DNA of 64,000 bases from Membranipora membranacea (Eukaryota > Bryozoa > Gymnolaemata > Cheilostomatida > Membraniporidae), in contig OU612073.1 of NCBI GenBank assembly GCA_914767715.1, positions 21,948,001 to 22,012,000 of the forward strand. The letters are read 5' to 3'. Shown in pieces: positions 55,440 to 64,000 of the stretch. The notes under the pieces were generated by a model. It was not told where the DNA came from and made no database searches. It was given only the letters and a program-made list of their open reading frames with translations. Both the position numbers and the translations under genes were made by a program. Positions within the stretch are counted from its first letter, which is position 1; every line of letters starts with the position of its first letter.

Positions 55440-58252
55440 AAAATATATACAGCAATCATGTCTTCCTTTGCCTTGTACATGTTTATGAGCTGTGAGTGCA
55501 AATCTTTACGTTTGAGTATGGGGTAGTTTGAGGGTAGGGGCCTCTCAAGTCATCATATTAAGACATAAAAGCTCATATTTAGGTTTGTTGCGTAAGTAAA
55601 AGCTTCGAATTCTATGCAGCCGAGGTTGAACAATCAGTTAAAAATTCTCCTGTTGTGACTTGTACCCGCAAAACCGATCGCCTGGCAGTGCATTGCAAAT
55701 GCAATAAGCCTGGCCATCCCTATGTCACAAAACGGTTACCACGAAAGGGCTAATGTTGTGAAAATCCCCCCCCCCCCCCGATTTCCATATTACAGTCCAG
55801 GTAAGATTTTAAAAGTATAGGCCTCAGCCTACAATTGGAATGCTTGAAACTTTAGAAAGGTCAACTTCAGTGATGGCCTGGTAAGATGCTCTTCCATCTG
55901 GTAGTGATTTTGCAGAAGCGGGAGACTAGTGCTTGCCGATGAATTGAAACATTTACATTTATATAACCTTACTTTGCTGAGTTGATCACCAGAGGCCCAT
56001 CTTAAGTTTACAAGTTAGACTGAGGAAACTCATAGCATACAATTTTCCTTTATTTCTATTAATCTAGTAAATTTGAGACTAGAAGTTTAACTGGTTGTAG
56101 CAAGTGGCATCAGTCATTCTCATTGATGACTGGGCCTACTCAACATTTAAGTGTTGCCCCTCAAATGTGCATCTGGCAGCATTATTATCTTGCCTATCCT
56201 ATGTAAGTGATATTAAAAGTGAGCAATGAGAAACAGGCAATTTCTACTACTCTACTGTAGAAAGAAAATAAGCATCCATGCCCCTAGTCACATTGTCACA
56301 GGTGACAGGCAAAGTGGCATAACTGGGGTTCTCATCCACAGTGATGAGTGAGAGTCCACTGTGGTCTTGCACAAACTTCAGAAGGCCTGTGCTGCCTAGT
56401 ACTGGGTTTGTGAACTTTTTCCAATCATTGACTCCATTAACAGTCAGTCACAGGGAAGTCACAAACGCAACAAACAGCAGGACAACAGCAGCAGCCCAAG
56501 TTAGTACAAGCAAGGAGTTGCAGGGAAACTCATTGAGTCATTCATTGGACTTGGTACAAGTAGTAAGTTAAGACCTACTTTAGTTAGAGATGATGCCTGT
56601 TATCTATTTCCTCTTATTCTTCTTCCCAGTGTTAGCAGGCCTCTGTTCTAACTATTGTAGGTGACTGTGACCAGTTGTCTCTTATCTATGACTTTCTCCC
56701 CACTCGTACATTTAGTACAAATACTACACTGGCACATTTCCAGCTTCTTTATTGTGGCTAGTAAAATTAGCCTGAGAATATCATGCTTAAGAAAACACAT
56801 AATGTGAGGGGGTTATTGGAAACCCAAATTCAATATAAAAGTATGGGTTATGAAAATGAGAGGACAACTCTGGCTTTCACAATTGTCAGTAATTTTTTAT
56901 TGTACCCCTGCTAATGGTGTCATTTAGGTTCCAGGACCAGGAATGGGGTTCTCCCGTCATTTCATCAAATTATGGTAATTGTCACTAATTTAATCCCGGG
57001 GAATGCAGTGGTGTCAGAATAGGCGTCTGACCACAATTGCTCATGTGTTACAAAAAAATAATGCCCCTGTGAGTTTGCGACAGATTACATGACTAGAAAC
57101 AAAATATATATATATATGTATATATGACATGTATATGATATGATATTCATTCAACAGCTTGGAGAAAACTGATGTATGATGAACTAAGCCAGGTACACCT
57201 CTGCCACTTAGATCTTAGCCGATAGGCCACACCCTTTTACTGCTTATTGAAAATGCAGCGGCTGCGGAGGTAGGATAATGAGGAAAAAGTTTATTGTCTT
57301 AATGTGGCAGACTTTTGCTCCTTTCTTCAGGTGGTACAAAAACAAGTACAGGTACAGGACCCATGACGGCAAGAGATAGCCTGGGCAGGCTGCCCAGGCC
57401 AAGGGAGAGCCATTAGGAGCCACTGATGTTAAGTTCTTGCACCAAAATTAAATCATCGGATATCATCTGACAGTTCTCCTTGATGAGATTTTATATGCAT
57501 ATGAATTGTCGTTCTTACTATTTAACTGTTTAACTCGTGAAAACAATTAGTGATCAACAATTCCTGTAATGTTTTGGAGAGATGTTGGCGTACAAAAGGG
57601 ATTACTTGAAATTGTGATATCAACTCCTAGTAGAGAGAAATGGCCCTACAGCAGTTTCTGAACAAGGGTTAGTGAAATTTGCCACGCATAAAGTCTGGCT
57701 GACATCTAACTAGGGCCACTGAAGAAACGATATCATACATTGATGTGTCCATCAGTTCGTCATTAAATGTATTATATGGATTGGATTAATTAACAAAACT
57801 AAACATTGTGTAAACCTGTGTTGTAGATGTTTGTATAGCAGAGCAACAAGTATATCTAGCTTCAGAAACCCTAAAAGCCAGGTATGGTGATAGATCAGTA
57901 TACTATTTGATGTATCTTCAATGATAATCAGACTACCACATATTGTTACACAATTCAGCTGGATACTTTAGTCAACCATATTAGATTTGTCTGCCCTTTT
58001 TAATGGAGGGGACGATTATTAAAAGTTAGAGCATCCTACTCGTTTACCAGGCAAGTGAAAACAGTCGGACAAAGCTGCAAATTCGCACACAAAGACTGAA
58101 TGGCAACTGTGAAATTTTAGATTCAAATTCATATTATCATAATAATGTCCTCTCAGACCTCCGGAATCACACACACTGTTTCTGCTGAGGCTAGCAGGTC
58201 AGTTATACCTGCTTGTTAAGATACATGTGCTATCTGGTTCTGGAAAACTATT
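55440..58252. other. Intergenic stretch upstream of the GT31 gene
   Basis: No convincing gene. A 200-bp minus-strand open frame (about 56240-56447) reads VNGVNDWKKFTNPVLGSTG and GLSLITVDENPSYATLP; it looks protein-like but matches nothing I know and lacks splice context. A C-run (55770-55779), a TATATG tract (57100-57130) and a 21-bp palindrome GCCTGGGCAG/CTGCCCAGGC near 57380 are also present. Confidence 0.4.
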
Positions 58253-58334
58253 TGGCAGCGGTGGGATTCGAACCCACGCCTCCGTAGAGACTGGTGCCTT
58301 AAACCAGCGCCTTAGACCGCTCGGCCACGCTACC
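58253..58334 (-). tRNA. tRNA-Leu (anticodon AAG)
   Basis: The minus strand folds into a full 82-nt cloverleaf with the long variable arm of tRNA-Leu. Acceptor GGTAGCG pairs with CGCTGCC (one G-T). A box is GTGGCCGAGCGGTC. Anticodon stem is CTGGT/ACCAG with loop TTAAGGC (anticodon AAG, read as IAG, decoding CUU/CUC). B box is GGTTCGAATCC. Discriminator A. No intron. A TTTT stretch follows about 10 bases downstream as the pol III stop. Unlike the SINE copies here, all stems are intact, so it looks functional. Confidence 0.95.
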
Positions 58335-59926
58335 CATATTTTACATGATGTGACACTAGAAACACGAATTCTGCATATTTGTATCAGTATCTAGGCAATT
58401 ATGATAATAATGACCCCCCTCCGCACCTGTTTGTTCCCATTGTTCCCAGTAATCTTAGTGCTCAGGCTCATACTATATGATCAACTTTTCTTCCAGGTAT
58501 TTCTGATTATGTTATGTGACTAACTCCCACTTATAATAACCTGAGAACTGGACTCAGTCATTCATATATTATTATGGTCAGGGTCCATTTTGGTAAAATA
58601 ATTTAGTTTGCTCAGTTTTTTATCTTGAATTTTGGTTGTGTGTTACTATTAGGCAACATGACACCACACATAATCAGCACATCACAAATAATTGAGCGTA
58701 ATTAAACCATACCTGTCAAAAGAACCTTCTAGGACCTAGACCAACATAATAACCATCGACACCCTTCACTGCTGTCGTCGCACCTGCCTGCGGTGATTCT
58801 TTAGATACATTTGATGATCAGAACAATTATCAAGCCTTAGAGTTCTTTTCTTTTCAAATCACCGTTAAAGTCATATATATCTCATGATTTTCGAGAACGA
58901 GTAACTGTCATTGTTTCTCATTTAATTAGTTAATAGACATCCTACAATAGTAGATAACTTTTTTCATTAGTCTTTGTTGTGAAAACAAGCATTTACAGTC
59001 TTCTATTGTATCTAGAAGGGGAACATCATCGATCACTATACATAATTTTTACCCAGAAATACAATGGATATTTTCAATGAAAAAATATTGCATAACTACT
59101 GATTGTTTTTGTCTTTTGATGACCCAGGGACTGATCCTGTCTCTCCAATAAGATGCAACCCCATAAATTATTAAGCGCAAAGTAATCTTTGCACAGCCTA
59201 GATATATAGTACGTATCGCCCTTACAAAATAATCATTACCCTGATATTGACAGTTGAGATCTTACACGAGCCATCTAGCCCAAACAAAGACATCTAACCA
59301 GAATCAACCACAGAACCACAGACATAACTATTAGTTCAGCCAAAATATTGGCCATCTTAATGTTGCTTATTAGGGAGTTATCATTTCTCATCTGAAAAGT
59401 TGACAACTTTTGTTGCACAAGTTTATCATCAGGGTTTATTTTGTCATACAACCAAACTTTTTTGTTTGCATTACATTGTATGGGAAAGTTTTCACATTTG
59501 TCAAAACTTAACCTGTATAAAGATACACATATTATTATTATTAATATTATTTTTAGGAATATTTGTGGTAGCAGTAGCTGATAGGGGTACTCCGCTATCA
59601 ACCACTACTCAGACGATGGTTGTTTGTAGGAGCGGTCAACGATGGAACGCCACCACCAGTAACTAATCTAAGTAAGAGCACATCAGTCAATTATCTCCCA
59701 GTGTGTAGCAACCATTCATCAGTCCATTCATCATCAATTAAGTAGGTTACGAGTTATGTATTTCATAGATTTCATAAAAAAAATATGACAACAAAATTAC
59801 AATAATGTGATGTTTCTATCTTAGTATAGAAACTAGAAACAAGTGAAATGTATATGTGATATAAATATATTTACGGGATAAAAATTGGAAATGTGCTGAA
59901 ATGTTGAGCAATGTTACAGAACTATG
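58335..59926. other. Intergenic stretch / 3' UTR of the bHLH gene
   Basis: No coding exon recognised. The minus-strand 3' UTR of the bHLH gene should occupy the right part; a reverse-complement AATAAA lies near 59434. Confidence 0.45.
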
Positions 59927-61428
59927 CTAGCAGTAACTGTACTGAGGTGGAGGTGGAGCAATATTAGAGCTCTCATCAAACCAAGAATAATCAGGTGTAC
60001 TGTCAAAATTGATGTCATCGAAAGATTGGTTGTTTGTCTGAATCCAATCGACTATACCATGTAGTGAATCATCAGATTGCTGTGGCGCTGAGGCACTATG
60101 ACCACTAGTATGATAGTTTTGGCTATTAAAACTGTTTTGGGTGCCGTAGGAATACGAACTGTTACTTTCAGATCCATTAGGCGAATGTAGCGAAGAGGGG
60201 TATGACCATCCTCCTACAGAGTTTTGAGGATGTCCCATGACTGGTTGTTGTTGAGGTAAGACTTGGTAGGTTGAGTGAGAACAGCTAGGAAAACTATTGT
60301 TTACTGAACTTCCCACCTCAACTTGAGTTTGCCAAGGCATGGGCTGAACATCAATCAAGCTATTTTGTGTGACTGCCGAGCTTGGATAGTCTATTAGTTG
60401 TCCCTGTTGGTAAGAATTATTTGAAAATAAAGAGTTTTCTGCAATTGTAATGCCGTGGGTGTTATTGCCTAGATCTGGTTGGCTCTCATTTTCTTTCATC
60501 AAGTCTTTGAGCAGTTTTCTTCCCTTGCTTCTCTTAGCCCTAGGTCTTTTAGGAAGATCAGCATTTGCCAGTACAGTGGGTGAGGTTGGCACCCCTCTAT
60601 CCAGAGAGTCGGTGAGATCTTTTATGTAGTTTATGGTTCTCTGCAGGATTTCCAGTTTACTCATTCTACGGCCTGACTTTTTGGGAGGGAAGAATTTTCT
60701 TAGAGTCTGATAGGTTGTGTTGATGACTCCTATTCTTCCCCTCTCTCTGGTATTTCTCTTCTGCACTTTCACTGGTGGATTTGCACTGTCATTATCATCA
60801 CCTGTAAAAAAGGAAATTATGATATTATTGCTAGTGATATACTAAATATTATACCTTGCACATCGAACTCGAACCAGGCATACCATATTCTGCAGCAGAG
60901 GAGTATATGTTATTAGGGGTTTATTTAGCTAATTTTGTAATAAAACTATATTAGTTAGCACTTTATTTTGGCTAGCGGCGGTGGAAGTCTATATAGTCTA
61001 TATAAAGTAAAGATGGGGAGTAAAATTTGGCTAATCATAAGTCATAACAAATATTCAATTTTCTACTCCTCTATAGAGGAGGTGTATATGATCCTAAACA
61101 GACATTGAATAGTGACAGCAAAACAGACAAAGACTGGTAGCGATGCTATAATTTTTTTCATCTCCCTTGAAATATATGTGCAAGACAAAATATGTCAAGT
61201 TGCAATTTTTACTGCAACAAAAGGCTAGCCAAATTAATTTTCAGCAAACTCATTAACAACACAGCAAACTGATCATAGAAGCTTTCACTTTCGCAATTTA
61301 AAAATGGTTTGAATACAGATAAGACAACAAATGAATTCCTACTTACAGTTTATTCCCAGGTCAGAATCCACATCGTCTATCTGCATATTGTTATCTGCTT
61401 CATCCGAAGAATAAATTCTAGCAGGCAT
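59927..61428 (-). CDS. bHLH transcription factor (two exons)
   Basis: Exon 1 61347-61428 (ATG, MPARIYSSDEADNNMQIDDV and so on, donor T|GTAAGT, phase 1) joins exon 2 59927-60801 (acceptor TTTTTTACAG). Product 318 residues. The bHLH domain is at about residues 38-95: basic region KRNTRERGRIG keeps the N..RER.R residues that contact the E-box, helix 1 VINTTYQTLRKFFPP, loop KKSGRR, helix 2 MSKLEILQRTINYIKDLTDS. A basic patch (KRPRAKRSKGRKLLKDLM) follows, then a long Ser/Gln/Asn/Tyr/Pro-rich tail typical of an activation region, ending PPPPQYSYC. Nuclear DNA-binding role inferred. Subfamily not resolved: helix 2 recalls ID and FIGLA proteins, but the basic region is intact, so it is not an ID inhibitor. 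Confidence 0.88.
61347..61428 (-). CDS. bHLH gene exon 1
   Basis: 27 codons plus one base, acidic (SSDEADNNMQIDDVDSDLG), donor ACT|GTAAGT. The phase-1 end completes a Cys codon with exon 2. Confidence 0.8.
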
Positions 61429-61556
61429 CCTCTTAATGTTAGGCTATTTATAGATTTAATTTATCAAAAGTAAACTTTGCGAGACTGTCCGGTGGGTGAT
61501 TCTCACTCAGTCAGATCCAACAACAAACTGTTGCTCATTCCATCCACCAGTCCTCC

Positions 61557-61564
61557 TTATATAC
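61557..61564 (-). promoter_or_regulatory. TATA box of the bHLH gene
   Basis: On the minus strand GTATATAAGG lies about 130 bp upstream of the start codon, which would place transcription start near 61530. An E-box-like CATGTG lies just upstream of it, a possible autoregulatory site. Confidence 0.55.
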
Positions 61565-61599
61565 ACACATGGTCGATCAAAATGTTTTCGTCGCTAATT

Positions 61600-64000
61600 T
61601 GGTGTAATTTTAGGCGTATTTTGATGCGGGCTCATGATTAATTGATTTTGCCAGTTCTTCAGTGATCTTCAGAGTGTGGCTATATAAATTCAATCCAATA
61701 ATTATTGTGGTGAGGCATATGTACCAGCACCTTATAATGGTATAATGACTTGTTTTATCTACTTGAAGAATCTGAATAATTATCATAATAGGGGGTGTTT
61801 CACTTTATCCATTGTCCTATATTGTAGCCAATTTAACCCCTTGTTGGACTAATCGGTCTACATAAATTTCAAATTTCATTCAATTATTTACGCTGACCTT
61901 TTCATAGTTACAAGACAGACGGATGTAAAAACAGCAGAACATGGAAAATTTGAATTTTGCTAATATTCAAAAGCAGTTATTACACGGGGATTGATATTAG
62001 GAAATAATTGAGAAGAGGAACTATCCAGCAGGATTCATGGAACCAAGTTCTCTGTCTTATCATACTGATTTGAGTGGAATCATGCCTGTCTTAAAATCGG
62101 TGGCGATCATTTGACTAAGTTTTTTTTATAGTTCTGCACACATTTTAAAAGAGGCTTATCACAAGGATTCAAAATTCTAGCTCAGCTCCACGGATGTTAT
62201 AATTTTCTGCAAAACTCTGAAATTCAATTCCTTGCATATTTTAATCCTGCCATAGCCAAAAATCTATACCACACACACCACAATGACTACCAATGTTATA
62301 TGATCCCGTATACAAAATCCGTTAACAGCATAATTGTAAATCTCATTCAAGTTCAATTGTTGTCGTTAGAAAATACTATTAAAAGGTTAACTGACCAAAG
62401 AGCCAAATTTCCTGAGCTCAGAAATGGTGTTTGCAAAAGCAGACTACAGAAATAGTTTTCATCCAAATTTTAATTTCAATGTTTTGAGGCTTGGCTATTG
62501 GCATTTCCAAATATCAGTCATAATTGCTAGGTTGATATGTCAATAATAATATACTAACTTTTTAAGACAAATATCAACAAATAGATGTTAGTAACTATTA
62601 CAATTTATTAGGCAGTATTCTTGCTGATTGAATCAAAGTAATGTCTCGGTGCTACCTTTGTGCTACCGTTTCGGTTAGGGGCGCTCTGTATTCCAAAGGG
62701 ATAGGATTGGTGGGAGGAAATTAGTAGGTTGTTGACCTATGATATGATCGAAAGTTTGTGGTTCCGAAGCCCTGTGTAAACATAACAATAGTGACGTTAT
62801 AAGCTTTCGTCTCTTGAGAGTTTTGCATATTAGTACTTTTATCCTTTGTGCAACTTGGATTTTAAATTCAGACCAGGTCTTTCTTGTCTGCACCGCATTT
62901 ATCATTTTATTTACTGTTTATGTCGATTGTTTGTTTTTCATTCAGCAGGTTTCCATATTACTATGTACCAACATTTGCATTTTGCCTTATAATGTGAATC
63001 ATCTCCGTTCGAAACGCTTCTGAAATTTGAGTCATAACACTTGACTTCATGTTATCGGCCGGCAACGTCATAGAGACTTTCTTATTGATGGTTGCCTGCA
63101 TGAAGCAAACATGTTGATTGCCTCACGATTCTTAGTATGAGGGTGTTTTGCTATTCTTAAGATCCTATTGATATAGCGGCTGTGAATAGCATGTATTGTT
63201 CAGATAGGAAGAGAATGTTTTGATCATCCCTCCACATGGTGGCCCATGGTGGCTGTTAAGTACTCTATGCTGTTAATATGGTGGTAGGCGGATCTGGGAT
63301 TGTTGATGAATAATAACCAGTGACCCGAATCTGGTCCGGAGCCGATTTCTCGTAAACAATCAACAAAGTCTTGCAGCAACAATTGGTGAGAAAGAAATTG
63401 CTCAATTTAACGAGAAAATTGTCTGACATAAGCAATCGACCTTCAGAAGGATCAGAGTTTTGCAAAATATTTATGACACTTCTTATGAAATACACAATAT
63501 CATTAGTTATACAAGTCATCCAATTTTCTTAGTAGTGAGTTGTCTGCTGATGCCACATTAATTTAAAACTGCAATATGATTATTTGGTCGATGGCCATGT
63601 AATTTAAATCGGAACTGCAGCCGGGTCAGAGGAGGATGTTTTGTTCAGTTGTAAGATGGATTCATTTTATGACTTAAAATCACCTAAAACATCACTGTAG
63701 AAATATTTTGCAAAGACAACTTTATGTAAGACAGAGCAAACAACCTGTCAAATGTGATAATCAAAGGAATTTTCAAAGCTCTATTTTGAGATGAATTTGA
63801 CCAGTATAGGTGCTTGCACCACTATTTTGTGGAATGAAAGGGAATATTTAATTAGGTGCGGCACCACACGCATAACCGAAAATAGGAGCCACTATACCTC
63901 CAGTTTGAACTAAATTATGCACGGGCCCTTCATAATGCCTGTTCAGCCAACAACTATGGCTACCCTCAAGTGGTTGTTTACATACCACAGCTCAGTAGCC
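61600..64000. other. Upstream region of the bHLH gene and window end
   Basis: No coding exon recognised on either strand. Should contain cis-regulatory sequence of the bHLH gene; no motif clusters could be supported by eye. Confidence 0.4.

Noticed and set aside
56240-56447. Possible minus-strand exon (VNGVNDWKKF and so on)
   Set aside because: Looks protein-like, but no splice sites of matching phase, no partner exons and no family recognised; mentioned only in the description of the stretch.

Overview
This is a eukaryotic (metazoan) genomic window. Genes are split by GT..AG introns of roughly 0.4-10 kb. The DNA is AT-rich and full of short foldback elements, tRNA-derived SINE-like repeats and non-LTR retrotransposon remnants. 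The gene families (an Hv-type proton channel, two Golgi galactosyltransferases, a bHLH factor) and the repeat load suggest a marine invertebrate; the phylum cannot be fixed from the sequence. All multi-exon models below were built by hand from splice consensus, reading-frame phase and family similarity.

Region 1 (about 4.2-35.3 kb, + strand) is one large gene for a voltage-sensor-only membrane protein of the Hv1 proton-channel superfamily. Four alternative first coding exons (4227, 13240, 17725, 18706) all end in phase 2. Each can join the same second exon at 20941. The common part encodes S1 with the proton-selectivity Asp, a very long S1-S2 extracellular loop with an RRKR site, S2, S3, an S4 that keeps R2, R3 and Asn but has Leu at R1, a coiled coil, and a long Ser/Asn/Glu-rich tail. 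Loss of R1 is the hallmark I recall for the mollusc HV3-type leaky proton channel. Stop is at 34510-34512 and a poly(A) signal at 35261.

Region 2 (35.3-45.3 kb) shows no host gene. It holds G-runs, a tetranucleotide microsatellite inside a decayed reverse transcriptase, minisatellites and a pair of 377-bp inverted elements flanked by TTAA.

Region 3 (45.3-55.4 kb, - strand) holds two adjacent Golgi galactosyltransferase genes. The upstream one is an intact GT31 (beta-1,3-galactosyltransferase-like) of four coding exons and about 344 residues. The downstream one is a GT7 beta-1,4-galactosyltransferase-like gene whose middle exon carries an apparent one-base deletion. Its first mapped intron holds an internally deleted non-LTR retrotransposon.

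Region 4 (55.4-64 kb) holds a tRNA-Leu(AAG) gene on the - strand and a two-exon bHLH transcription factor gene (318 residues, - strand) with a TATA box. The far left edge (7-140, - strand) looks like one internal exon of an unidentified gene.
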